Positions 1 through 8,192 of a stretch of 64,000 nucleotides of DNA are shown in pieces (position 1 is the first letter of the stretch; every line of letters starts with the position of its first letter). Source of the DNA: Kibdelosporangium philippinense (GTDB taxonomy: Bacteria; Actinomycetota; Actinomycetes; Mycobacteriales; Pseudonocardiaceae); contig NZ_JAJVCN010000003.1 in NCBI RefSeq assembly GCF_021390435.2, positions 744,001-808,000 of the forward strand. Reading direction: 5' to 3'. The notes beneath the pieces are model-generated. The model saw nothing but the letters and a program-made list of their open reading frames with translations, had not been told where the DNA came from and did no database searches. A program made the position numbers and the translations under genes.

Positions 1-97
1 GGGCGACGACTACATCGTGTACGCGTCGTCCACAGCGGATAAGTGGGAGCAGACGCTTCCGTTGTACGAGACCATGATCGCCCACTCGACCCCATGA
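1..97 (+). CDS. C-terminal end of an unidentified protein (5' truncated by window edge)
   Basis: An open frame enters from the left edge and stops at TGA 95-97. It ends in residues reading WEQTLPLYETMIAHSTP. Endings of this kind, a Trp/Glu followed by LP-x-Y/F-ETMIA, occur in actinobacterial secreted or lipoprotein-like hypothetical proteins, but about 31 residues are too few to assign a family. It ends 7 bases before the next gene on the same strand, so it may be co-transcribed with it. Confidence 0.55.
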   Translation, partial: GDDYIVYASSTADKWEQTLPLYETMIAHSTP

Positions 98-104
98 CGG
101 GACC

Positions 105-1769
105 ATGACGAGAAACCGCCCTTCGAAGGACGACACGACGCGATACCTGTGCGCGGCAGCACAGTTGGACGCCGACTTCGCCGATGACGCGATCCGGGAA
201 TTCCTGGTAGAACGCACGCGCCCAGTGCCACCGTCCCCCGGCACCGACGCGACAGCCGTGCTCGGCGAGGCGATCGCTGCCCGCGCGCGGCGCAAGATCC
301 GTGACGGCATCCTCGCCGCTCTCGCCGTGGCCATCCTGTTCACGGCACCGTTCGCGCTGCTGGTCGGCTGGGTCGTCGTCGGCCTGATCGCCTCGATCTC
401 ACAGATGAACAAGCAGCTCAAAACGTTGGTACGCAAGTCGAACCCGGTACCGGTGATCATCGCGGCGGCCGCGATCGTGGTGCTGATCGTGTACGGGCCG
501 GACCTGTATGAGGACGTGATCGAAGACTTCTTCGACTCGTCGTCGTACTCGAGCTCGCGCTTTGACGTGAATTACTCGTCGTCGTCGGAAAACGGCGGTT
601 TGATCGTCGCGTTGGTGATGATGGGCGGGATGCTGGCCACGCTGATCACCGACCGGTTGATCGTCTGGCGGCATTTGACCAGGCGATTCAACTGGAACGC
701 CGGGCCGATCGCGGATCCGCTCACCGACAACCGCCCGGTTCTGTCGATGAGCGGCACCTTCATGCGTGAACTGCGCCGGATCGGGGAAGTTGAGCGCGAA
801 AGCCACACGCAGGACGGTGCGGCGATCGTGGTGTATCGCGGTTTCAGCCCGTTCGTCGGCGCTGGCATGGAGTATGGGCCGTGGTCAGTCGCTGTGCCGT
901 TGCGTCCGCTCGAAGGCAAGGAACAGAAGCCGCTGACCACGGATGTGCTGTATGCCGAGATCCGCAAGGCACTCAGCGGGCTTGGCCGGGCCACTCCGCT
1001 TACCCCGAGCGAACGGCTGTCTTCGCTGCGGATCGCCGATCAGGTGATGGTTCCTGCCGACGAGCTCATCGACCACCTTGCCGACCCGGCGTCCCGGATG
1101 ATCCTCAAAGGACAGGGACATCCGCCGTATCCCCGGCTGTCCATCGAGGATATGGAGCGTCTGCGTGCCGAACCTGAGGAATGGGCGCGGTATTACCTGT
1201 GTGTCCAGGTCGAGACGTGGGACCGGGAGCTCGTGCTCAGCGTCTTCATCCACGCCGCGATGGACGACACGACGCTGTACGTCGAATGGACCCCCTATGT
1301 CCTGTTGCCGATCAAGCAGCAGTACCAGGAGATCGACCAATTGGTACCGGGCTCGCCGAAGCCGGTTTTCCAGGCGCTGCGCCAGATGCTGCGTCTGCCG
1401 ATCACCATCCTGCCTGCGACCGTCAAGCTGCTGACGATGATCCGTCCGGTTCCGCAGCGGCCTGGTTTCATCAACCCGCACGTGTACGGCTCGCTGAACA
1501 GCCTGCGCGAGCTGGCCGCTGATGACAACGTGCACAACTACCTTCAGCTCGCTGACGTCGATCGGTACCTGAAGATCCTCAGCAGCCGTTTCGTGCCCGC
1601 GGTGACGAACCTGTTGGAGGACAGCGGGTTCTCCGCGGAAGGCTTCGAACGGCAGACGGTCTTCGTCGACAACCGGAATGTCCACATCGGAGGTTCGGTC
1701 GGTGGCAGCTTCAGCTGGGGCAACAACGTCGTACAGGCCAGCATTACCACTACTGGAGGAAAGAAATGA
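105..1769 (+). CDS. Membrane protein with C-terminal VHIGGSVGG tag, unknown function
   Basis: 554 residues, not recognised as a named family. An N-terminal soluble segment (about 1-65) is followed by hydrophobic segments at about 68-96, 114-130 and 165-182. Between the second and third lies a Ser/Tyr/Asp-rich linker (about 141-162). The remaining 370 residues look soluble, and the protein ends in NVHIGGSVGGSFSWGNN. The same motif opens the next protein. The stop codon overlaps the next start as ATGA, so the two are translationally coupled. Short IGGxVxG...GDN motifs occur in several bacterial conflict and signalling proteins, but that is only a weak analogy. The shared tag suggests that the two products interact. 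Confidence 0.8.
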   Translation: MTRNRPSKDDTTRYLCAAAQLDADFADDAIREFLVERTRPVPPSPGTDATAVLGEAIAARARRKIRDGILAALAVAILFTAPFALLVGWVVVGLIASISQMNKQLKTLVRKSNPVPVIIAAAAIVVLIVYGPDLYEDVIEDFFDSSSYSSSRFDVNYSSSSENGGLIVALVMMGGMLATLITDRLIVWRHLTRRFNWNAGPIADPLTDNRPVLSMSGTFMRELRRIGEVERESHTQDGAAIVVYRGFSPFVGAGMEYGPWSVAVPLRPLEGKEQKPLTTDVLYAEIRKALSGLGRATPLTPSERLSSLRIADQVMVPADELIDHLADPASRMILKGQGHPPYPRLSIEDMERLRAEPEEWARYYLCVQVETWDRELVLSVFIHAAMDDTTLYVEWTPYVLLPIKQQYQEIDQLVPGSPKPVFQALRQMLRLPITILPATVKLLTMIRPVPQRPGFINPHVYGSLNSLRELAADDNVHNYLQLADVDRYLKILSSRFVPAVTNLLEDSGFSAEGFERQTVFVDNRNVHIGGSVGGSFSWGNNVVQASITTTGGKK

Positions 1770-2095
1770 ACGACGTCCACATTGGCGGGAGCGTCGGCGG
1801 CAACTTCAGCATCGGGGACAACGTCACGCAGAGCAACATGATCGTCAATGCGGCGGAGGCGCGCCAGGGCCTGCTGGCAAACCTGGCTTCTTTGCGCGAG
1901 CAGGTCACTGCTGACCATCCGGTGGCGCTGACCAGGATCAACGACCTGGAAGAAGAGGCGACCGCCGAGGAGATCGACCCAAAGAGCGGCCTCAAAGCGT
2001 TCGACCGGCTGAAGGCCGCGCTGCTCGGGGTTGCCGGGGTCACGGAGGTGCTCGCCACGATCGAGGACCAGGTACGGTCGCTGTTCTCCTCGTGA
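1766..2095 (+). CDS. Small soluble partner protein with N-terminal VHIGGSVGG tag
   Basis: 109 residues. The start is fixed by the ATGA overlap with the upstream stop and by GGAGGA about 6 bases upstream. Residues 4-17 read VHIGGSVGGNFSIG, nearly the same as the C-terminus of the upstream membrane protein. The remainder (about 30-109) is predicted to be helical and rich in Leu, Ala and Glu. Its TGA stop (2093-2095) lies inside a palindromic repeat. No catalytic motif is visible. It probably acts as an accessory or adaptor of the upstream membrane protein, by inference from the coupling and the shared motif. Confidence 0.8.
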   Translation: MNDVHIGGSVGGNFSIGDNVTQSNMIVNAAEARQGLLANLASLREQVTADHPVALTRINDLEEEATAEEIDPKSGLKAFDRLKAALLGVAGVTEVLATIEDQVRSLFSS

Positions 2096-2135
2096 GTGGT
2101 TATGCGCGTTAGAACACGTCTAACCACTCACGAGG
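2088..2135. repeat. Dispersed palindromic element, copy 1 (bidirectional terminator-like)
   Basis: Perfect 15-base arms, CCTCGTGAGTGGTTA and its complement, flank a loop with the conserved core GTTAGAAC. It sits between convergent genes. The TGA in the left arm is the stop of the upstream small protein, and prmC ends 3 bases beyond the right arm. Four further copies lie at 4966, 50180, 54580 and 61674. It has no T-tract of the E. coli type, so terminator function is inferred from the hairpin and its position. Confidence 0.85.
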
Positions 2136-2138
2136 CTG

Positions 2139-2996
2139 TCATCGCTGCGCTGTGGCGAAGCGGGGGCGGCCAGCGAGGTCCTTGTGATCCTCCACTTCGG
2201 ACAGCACACGGCGAGCCGCCAACAGCTCAGGCACCGAAGACCCTTGGCTGTCGTCGTGTTCGATGCCGACCCAGCCGCCCGGCTTCAGCAACCGGGCGGC
2301 GCACGAAATCACGTGCTTGATGACGTCGAGCCCGTCCGGGCCGCCGAAGACCGCGATGTCCGGGTCATGGTCGGCCACCTCGGGTGGGACTTCCGTGGCC
2401 TCCGGAACGTAAGGCGGGTTGCACAGCACCAAATCGACTGAGCTTTCCATCGCCGCCAGCAGCTTCGGGTTGGTGACGTCTCCGGCGTGCAAGCGGATCG
2501 GGGTGTCGCCTGCCTCCCGGCGGATGTCGGCATTGCGCCGGGCCCACGACAATGCAACGGTGTCCAGCTCGACGGCGTGCACGACCGCGTCCGGACGCAA
2601 GTTGGCGAATGCCAGGGCAAGTGCACCCGATCCGGTGCACAAGTCCACCACAACCGGAGCCGTCGAGCCCGTGACAGAAAGGCCCCACTCCAGCAACAGG
2701 TCTGTCTCCGGGCGAGGTACGAACACCCCCGGCCCTACGACGAGCGGGATGTTGCCGAGCCACGCCGAGCCAGTTATGTGCTGCAGGGGTTCACGTGATG
2801 CCCTTCGCTGCACCAGTTTGCCGTATGCGTCCACAACGGACGGATCGACCAATGGCACCAGCAGCAGGCGGCTCCGCTCCACACCGAGCACATAGGACGC
2901 GAGCAGTTCCGCATCCGTCCGCGCACTGTCCACTCCGGCCTGTGCCAGAATCCGTTCGGCCTCGAGAATGGCCAGTCGCAACGGGGTTCGCGTCAT
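2139..2996 (-). CDS. prmC: Peptide chain release factor N5-glutamine methyltransferase
   Basis: 285 residues, normal length. It methylates the Gln of the GGQ motif in release factors using SAM, in the cytoplasm. The N-terminal helical domain (about 1-75) is followed by a Rossmann methyltransferase domain with VVDLCTGSGALALAFA (SAM loop, about 117-132) and the signature LCNPPYVPEA (NPPY, about 192). It lies directly downstream of prfA, its substrate gene, with an 8-base gap. This is the classic arrangement. The 3' end abuts the palindromic element. Confidence 0.95.
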   Translation of the reverse strand: MTRTPLRLAILEAERILAQAGVDSARTDAELLASYVLGVERSRLLLVPLVDPSVVDAYGKLVQRRASREPLQHITGSAWLGNIPLVVGPGVFVPRPETDLLLEWGLSVTGSTAPVVVDLCTGSGALALAFANLRPDAVVHAVELDTVALSWARRNADIRREAGDTPIRLHAGDVTNPKLLAAMESSVDLVLCNPPYVPEATEVPPEVADHDPDIAVFGGPDGLDVIKHVISCAARLLKPGGWVGIEHDDSQGSSVPELLAARRVLSEVEDHKDLAGRPRFATAQR

Positions 2997-3004
2997 GGCT
3001 CAGA

Positions 3005-4060
3005 TTAACCCCGAGCTGCCGCCAACCGCTCGGCACGGTCGGCTTCGGCCAGCGCGTCGAGCACGCCGTCCAGTTCGCCTTCAAGGACCTGGTCGAGGTT
3101 GTATGCCTTGTAGTTCACCCGGTGGTCGGAAATCCGGTTCTCGGGGAAGTTGTACGTCCGCACCCGCTCGGACCGGTCGACCGTCCTGACCTGGCTGCGG
3201 CGGGAGTCGGAGGCTTTCTTCGCCGCTTCCTCGTCGGCCAGTGCCTGCAGCCGCACCTGCAGCACGTGCATCGCCGACGCGCGGTTCTGCAGCTGCGAGC
3301 GTTCGTTCTGGCAGGACACCACGATCCCGGTCGGGATGTGCGTGATCCGGACTGCCGAGTCGGTCGTGTTGACGCTCTGACCGCCGTGACCGGACGACCG
3401 GAACACGTCGACCCGCAGGTCCTTCTCGTCGATCTCGACTTCGACGTCCTCGATCTCCGGGTAGACGAGCACGCCCGCGGCGGACGTGTGAATCCGGCCC
3501 TGCGACTCGGTCACGGGCACGCGCTGCACGCGGTGCACGCCGCCTTCGAACTTCATCCGCGCCCAGACGCCGTCGGGATCGGAGCCCTTGGATTTCACCG
3601 AAAGGGTGACGTCCTTGTAGCCGCCGAGGTCCGATTCGTTCGCGTCGAGCACGTCGATCTTCCAGCCGCGCTTCTCCGCGTACCGGGTGTACATCCGGAA
3701 CAGGTCGCCCGCGAACAGGGCGGATTCCTCGCCGCCTTCGCCGGACTTGATCTCCACGAGTACGTCGGAGCCGTCGTGCGGGTCGCGCGGCAGCAGCTGC
3801 TCGGACAGGCGCTCTTCCAGCTCGGGGATGCGCTTGGTCAGCGCTTCCGCCTCTGCGGCGAACGCCTCGTCCTCGGCCGCCAGCTCTTTGGCGGCGGCGA
3901 GGTCGTCGCGTGCGCCGTCGAGCTCGCGGATGGTCTTCACGATCGGGGTGAGCTCGGCGTACCTGCGGCCGAGTTTCTTGGCGCGCGCCTGGTCGGCGTG
4001 CACAGCCGGGTCGGCCAGTTCACGCTCCAGCTCGGCGTATTCCTTGAGCAACTCGTCCAC
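3005..4060 (-). CDS. prfA: Peptide chain release factor 1
   Basis: 351 residues. It recognises UAA/UAG at the ribosome and triggers peptide release. It contains the PCRF domain (about 60-190) and the RF-1 domain with SSGHGGQSVNTTDSAVR, whose GGQ is the catalytic motif (about 228-230). The GTG start follows GGAGGG at a good distance. It is co-directional with rpmE upstream and prmC downstream, forming the conserved rpmE-prfA-prmC block. A strong hairpin separates it from rpmE. Confidence 0.96.
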   Translation of the reverse strand: MDELLKEYAELERELADPAVHADQARAKKLGRRYAELTPIVKTIRELDGARDDLAAAKELAAEDEAFAAEAEALTKRIPELEERLSEQLLPRDPHDGSDVLVEIKSGEGGEESALFAGDLFRMYTRYAEKRGWKIDVLDANESDLGGYKDVTLSVKSKGSDPDGVWARMKFEGGVHRVQRVPVTESQGRIHTSAAGVLVYPEIEDVEVEIDEKDLRVDVFRSSGHGGQSVNTTDSAVRITHIPTGIVVSCQNERSQLQNRASAMHVLQVRLQALADEEAAKKASDSRRSQVRTVDRSERVRTYNFPENRISDHRVNYKAYNLDQVLEGELDGVLDALAEADRAERLAAARG

Positions 4061-4102
4061 GGTTCACCCTCCTCACTTAGATCCGCCCGTACGCACGACA
4101 AC

Positions 4103-4132
4103 GGCGCCCGGCCCACGTGGGGTCCGGGCGCC
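4103..4132 (-). terminator. GC-rich hairpin between rpmE and prfA
   Basis: The 9-base arms GGCGCCCGG and CCGGGCGCC enclose an inner CCCACGTGGG palindrome. It lies just after the rpmE stop on the transcribed strand. There is no T-tract. It probably acts as a partial terminator or processing site that separates abundant rpmE mRNA from prfA. Confidence 0.55.
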
Positions 4133-4142
4133 GTGTGCGGTG

Positions 4143-4355
4143 CTACTTCTTGCGCTTGCCGTAACGGGCTTCGAAGCGCGCGACCCGGCCACCGGTGTCC
4201 AGGATCTTCTGCTTGCCCGTGTAGAACGGGTGGCAGTTCGAGCAGACCTCGACGTGGATGGAACCGGAAGTCTTGGTGCTGCGGGTGGTGAACGTGTTGC
4301 CGCAGCCGCAAGCCACCTCAGTGGTGACGTACTCGGGGTGGATACCGCTCTTCAC
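4143..4355 (-). CDS. rpmE: 50S ribosomal protein L31, zinc-binding type
   Basis: 70 residues. It contains the four-cysteine zinc-binding pattern of C+ type L31 (CGCG near residues 16-18 and VCSNCHPFYTGKQK near 36-49) and a basic tail. The GTG start is preceded by AAAGGCGAG. It is a structural protein of the large ribosomal subunit. Many actinomycetes carry a second, zinc-independent L31 under Zur control elsewhere; none is visible here. Confidence 0.95.
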   Translation of the reverse strand: MKSGIHPEYVTTEVACGCGNTFTTRSTKTSGSIHVEVCSNCHPFYTGKQKILDTGGRVARFEARYGKRKK

Positions 4356-4559
4356 TGATCTCGCCTTTCATTGTGGCCGCCGGGTCCCCAGACGAACTCG
4401 GGGTGAACCGGAGCCGGACTCGACCTCTTAGTCTGCCAGATGGGCTGACCAGCCCGTACAACACCTCCACGGGAGGCTTTGTTCCAAGCCGCTCATCCGC
4501 TCGTCGTGGCATGGACGCCGCCTAACGCACAACCCCGGGGCTTGGTCGACCCCCGGGTT

Positions 4560-4973
4560 ATGACCAGGCAGAACGCCCGACACACTCACTGTGTGCAATG
4601 CGCCGTACGCCGACCGCTTCCGCTGCTCTCATGGGTAGCGCTGCCGGTGCTGTTCACGGCCGTTGTGCTCGGACTCACATCGCTTGGCCAGCTGCTGCTC
4701 AGCTCACCCGGCGACACCGTGCTGACGAGCGCCCACATGGGCGTGGCCGCCGCGGTCACCGCGATGGTCGGCTACTCGATCGAGTGGCCTGCCGGGTGGC
4801 GTTGGCTGAACTGGCCGTACGCGTCGGTCGTGTTCATCTCCGGGCTCGTCCTGCACGGCATGGTCGTCCCGGCGATTCTGGCCATCGGCCTCGGCATCCC
4901 GAGCACCGCGTTGCTGCTCAGGATCACCTGGCTGCACCGCAGCCTCGGCAAACACGCACCAATCGCCTCGTGA
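4560..4973 (+). CDS. Small membrane protein, unknown function
   Basis: About 137 residues with three to four hydrophobic stretches: LLSWVALPVLFTAVVLGL, a central AAAVTAMVGYSI, and VVFISGLVLHGMVVPAILAIGLGI. No family is recognised. The start is uncertain. The frame is open from ATG 4479, but the first part is not protein-like, so ATG 4560 is preferred; GTG 4593 is also possible. No convincing ribosome-binding site is seen. The TGA stop lies in palindromic element copy 2, and the gene converges on rho. Confidence 0.6.
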   Translation: MTRQNARHTHCVQCAVRRPLPLLSWVALPVLFTAVVLGLTSLGQLLLSSPGDTVLTSAHMGVAAAVTAMVGYSIEWPAGWRWLNWPYASVVFISGLVLHGMVVPAILAIGLGIPSTALLLRITWLHRSLGKHAPIAS

Positions 4974-5013
4974 GTGGTTAGGCGGGTTAGAACTCAGCTA
5001 ACCACTCACGAGG
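4966..5013. repeat. Dispersed palindromic element, copy 2
   Basis: Same 15-base arms as copy 1, with loop core GTTAGAAC. It lies between the convergent membrane-protein gene and rho, and it supplies the TGA stop (4971-4973) of the membrane-protein gene. Rho ends 13 bases to the right. Confidence 0.85.
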
Positions 5014-5025
5014 GTTGTTGAGCCT

Positions 5026-6966
5026 TTAGTCGTTATCGGCGCCTGGGGTGGTTTTGGCCACCTGCATCAGGAACTCGATGTTGGTACGGGTCTTGCGCAG
5101 CCGGTCGAGCAGGAGCTCGATCGCCGCCTGCGGCTCCAGGGCGTGCAGGACGCGACGCAGCTTGTGCGTGACGGCCAGCTCGTCCGGCGAGAGCAGCAGG
5201 TCTTCCTTACGGGTGGAGGACTGGTCGACGTCCACCGCGGGGAAGGTGCGCTTGTCGGCGATCTTGCGGTCCAGCTTGAGCTCGGCGTTGCCGGTGCCCT
5301 TGAACTCCTCGAAGATCACGCTGTCACCGGCAGAACCGGTCTCGACCAGCGCGGTCGCGAAGATGGTCAGCGAGCCGCCGTTCTCGATGTTGCGCGCCGC
5401 ACCCAGGAAACGCTTCGGCGGGTACAGCGCGGTCGAGTCGACACCACCGGACAGGATCCGGCCGGACGCCGGGGCCGCCAGGTTGTACGCACGACCCAAT
5501 CGGGTGACCGAGTCGAGCAGCACGACCACGTCGGTGCCCATCTCGACCAGCCGCTTGGCCCGCTCGATCGCCAGCTCGGCCAGCATCGTGTGGTCCGACG
5601 GCGGGCGGTCGAACGTGGCCGCGATGACCTCGCCGTCGACGTTGCGCTGCATGTCGGTGACTTCCTCAGGACGCTCGTCCACCAGGACGACCATGAGGTA
5701 GCACTCGGGGTTGTTCTTGGCGATCGCGTTGGCGATCTGCTGCAGAACAGTCGTCTTACCCGCCTTCGGCGGCGAGACGATCAGCGCACGCTGGCCCTTG
5801 CCGACCGGCATCACCAGGTCGATGACGCGGGTGGAGAGGATGTGCGGCTCGGTCTCGAGGCGCAGTCGCTCGTTCGGGTACAGCGGCGTCAGCTTGGTGA
5901 ACTCCGGACGGCTCTTGGCCTGCTCCGGGTCCATGCCGTTGACGGTCTCGACCCGCACGAGCGGGTTGAACTTCTGCCGCTGCTGCTCGCCCTCACGCGG
6001 CTGGCGGACCAGACCGGTGATCGCGTCACCACGGCGCAGGCCGTGACGGCGCACGAGCGACAGCGAGACGTACACGTCGTTCGGGCCCGCGAGGTAACCG
6101 GAGGTACGCACGAACGCGTAGTTCTCCAGCACGTCGAGCACACCCGCGACGGGCAGCAGGACGTCGTCCTCGCGCACCTCGGTGTCGGAGCCGCCGCCAC
6201 CGGTGCCGCCCTCGGCGCGGCCGCCACGCCGACGACGGTCGCGGAAGCGACGGCCGCGACGACCGCCCCTCTCGTCGTCGTCATCGTCGTCCTGGGCGTT
6301 GCTCTGGTCTTGGTTCTGCCTGCCCTGGTTGCGGTCGCCACGATCGTTACGGTCGTTGCGCTCGCCACGGTCGTTGCGGTTACCGCGCTCGCCACGCTCA
6401 CCGCGGTCGCGGTCGTTGTTGCGCTCGCGCCGGTCGCGGCCCTGCCGCTCCCCCTGCTGGCGCTCTTCCCGAGCCTGCGGCTCGGGCTTCGACTCGGCCG
6501 CTGGCTCCGCCTTCGGCTCGGCCTTGACCTCTGCCGTCTTCGCCTCGGCGTCGGGGCTGCCAGCCGGACGGCCCGCGCGGCGGCGACGGGTGCGGGTCGG
6601 TGCCTGCTCCTCGTCGGCGGGCGCGGCGGCCTTCGCTGGCTTCTCGGCGGCCTTCTCGATGGCCGGCTTCGGGCTCTTGGCCGACCTCGGCTGCTTGACC
6701 GCGGGCAGGTTGTCGAGAGGCAGCGTGTCCGCGGTGCCCCCACCGGACCCACCCTGCCGCTCCTTGATCGCAGCGATCAGGTCTCCCTTGCGCATCCCGG
6801 TGGTCCCGGTGATGCCAAGCGTTCCGGCCAACTCGCGCAGCTCCGCCAGCACCATGCCGGACAGCCCTGCACGGCGGCGCGGGGCACCGCCGTTGGAGCC
6901 GGCGACCTGGGACTTGTCGGAAGTGCCCGCAGCCGTGTCGCTGCTCAACAGATCGGTGTTGCTCAC
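5026..6966 (-). CDS. rho: Transcription termination factor Rho with disordered insert
   Basis: 646 residues from GTG 6966, which has GGAAGGA eight bases upstream; an in-frame ATG at 7125 has no such site. Rho is a hexameric RNA helicase that terminates transcription. The Rho_N domain (LSGMVLAELRELAGTLGI) comes first. A long Ala/Lys/Glu then Arg/Asn/Asp/Gly-rich disordered region follows, typical of actinobacterial Rho. Next come the cold-shock RNA-binding domain (from about 255) and the ATPase core with Walker A SPPKAGKTTVL, DERPEEVTDM, Walker B VVVLLDSVTRLGR and the Q/R loops. It follows thrB on the same strand after a 356-base leader. Confidence 0.96.
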   Translation of the reverse strand: MSNTDLLSSDTAAGTSDKSQVAGSNGGAPRRRAGLSGMVLAELRELAGTLGITGTTGMRKGDLIAAIKERQGGSGGGTADTLPLDNLPAVKQPRSAKSPKPAIEKAAEKPAKAAAPADEEQAPTRTRRRRAGRPAGSPDAEAKTAEVKAEPKAEPAAESKPEPQAREERQQGERQGRDRRERNNDRDRGERGERGNRNDRGERNDRNDRGDRNQGRQNQDQSNAQDDDDDDERGGRRGRRFRDRRRRGGRAEGGTGGGGSDTEVREDDVLLPVAGVLDVLENYAFVRTSGYLAGPNDVYVSLSLVRRHGLRRGDAITGLVRQPREGEQQRQKFNPLVRVETVNGMDPEQAKSRPEFTKLTPLYPNERLRLETEPHILSTRVIDLVMPVGKGQRALIVSPPKAGKTTVLQQIANAIAKNNPECYLMVVLVDERPEEVTDMQRNVDGEVIAATFDRPPSDHTMLAELAIERAKRLVEMGTDVVVLLDSVTRLGRAYNLAAPASGRILSGGVDSTALYPPKRFLGAARNIENGGSLTIFATALVETGSAGDSVIFEEFKGTGNAELKLDRKIADKRTFPAVDVDQSSTRKEDLLLSPDELAVTHKLRRVLHALEPQAAIELLLDRLRKTRTNIEFLMQVAKTTPGADND

Positions 6967-7322
6967 TAATGTCCTTCCTGACCGGTCCCCGCCTCCTACG
7001 TGGACCAGCGGACCGCCGCCCGACGGAACGCGGAACGGCTTGTCTCTCCTGGTTTGGCTAACCCTGTTCACGGACTCGGCCACGAATTTGGCCAAGCGCG
7101 AGATGGATTCGCCAAGACGGAGCATCGGTCACCACGGCTGTCGGGAAACCCTCGAACATCGACTCCAGTTGGATGGGGTCGACATCCTTACGGCAGATGC
7201 GACCCAGGAAGAATTCCCTGGGAACGACACCGGGCGCCCGTGCGCGCGGTGACTGAACGCCCCCGAGGGTAGATGGTGATGCAAAGACGTGCAACAACCA
7301 CCCCCCGGCGCGTCGAGGGTGC
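6967..7322 (-). promoter_or_regulatory. rho 5' leader / promoter region
   Basis: 356 bases between thrB and rho without a supported gene. Long leaders are usual for rho, which is autoregulated by Rho-dependent attenuation in many bacteria. C-rich unstructured stretches are present on the transcribed strand, but no definite hairpin, leader peptide or promoter could be fixed by eye. Confidence 0.4.
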
Positions 7323-8192
7323 TCAGACCGCTCTGACCTGCACACCAACCCTGTCGACGGCCAATTCACGCGCGTCGAACCCGGCCAGGTCCACTCCATC
7401 GGGCAACTTACCGTCGAGAGTGAGCACCATCACCGTCGGGCCCGCGCCGGAGATCGCCGCGGCCAGCCCGTGCTCGCGCAAGATCTTCACCATGCGCAAA
7501 CTCGCAGGCCAGGCCGCTTCTCGATAGTCCTGGTGCAGGCGATCGGCGGTTGCTGGCAGTAGCAGGTCCGGCTGTGCCGTGATGGCCTGAACGGCCAGCG
7601 CGGCCCGGCCCGCGGCGAACGCCGCGTCCGCATGCGGGACACGATCTGGCAACAGTTGCCTGGTCACCGAGGTCTTCGAGGATTCACCCGGAATGAGCAA
7701 TATCGGCCGGAGCCCTGAATGCGGTTCGAGTCGCAGCGCGCGGTAGCGATCACCCTCTGTCCACGCCAGGACGAGTCCGCCAAGGAGGCTGGCGGCCGCG
7801 TTGTCGGCGTGTCCTTCGAACTCCGCAGCTACCTGCAACGCGCGATCGTCGACAGGTATTCCCGCGAGGCCGTATGCGGCCGCGACCCCGGCGACAATGG
7901 CCGCCGCGGACGAGCCGAGCCCGCGTGAATGCGGAATCGCGTTGCGGCAGCGCAACTCCAGGCCGGTTGGCTGGAATCCGATCGCCTCGGCGGTCGCCCG
8001 CAGCGCGCGGACGACGAGGTGCGACTCGTCCATGGGGACTTCGTCCGCACCCTCGCCTTCGACGGTGATTTCCAAACCCCGCGGCAGAACACGGGCCTCG
8101 ATCACGTCGTAGAGGCCAAGCGCGAGGCCGAGAGCGTCGAACCCGGACCCGAGATTGGCGCTGGACGCCGGAACCGTGACCTTGACGCTCAC
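7323..8192 (-). CDS. thrB: Homoserine kinase
   Basis: 289 residues, a GHMP-family kinase. It phosphorylates L-homoserine with ATP, the penultimate step of threonine synthesis. Visible motifs are PASSANLGSGFDALGLAL near the N-terminus, the ATP-binding PHSRGLGSSAAAIVAG (about 88-103) and the C-terminal AAISGAGPTVMVL (motif 3). Its start overlaps the thrC stop by 4 bases, so it is the last gene of the nrtL-lysA-hom-thrC-thrB operon. Confidence 0.95.
   Translation of the reverse strand: MSVKVTVPASSANLGSGFDALGLALGLYDVIEARVLPRGLEITVEGEGADEVPMDESHLVVRALRATAEAIGFQPTGLELRCRNAIPHSRGLGSSAAAIVAGVAAAYGLAGIPVDDRALQVAAEFEGHADNAAASLLGGLVLAWTEGDRYRALRLEPHSGLRPILLIPGESSKTSVTRQLLPDRVPHADAAFAAGRAALAVQAITAQPDLLLPATADRLHQDYREAAWPASLRMVKILREHGLAAAISGAGPTVMVLTLDGKLPDGVDLAGFDARELAVDRVGVQVRAV

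Noticed and set aside
5143..6969. Long open frame antisense to rho, and similar long antisense frames opposite prfA, hom and lysA
   Set aside because: They mirror the third-position GC bias of the real genes, are Arg/Pro/Gly or His/Arg-rich, and have no family motifs or ribosome-binding sites.
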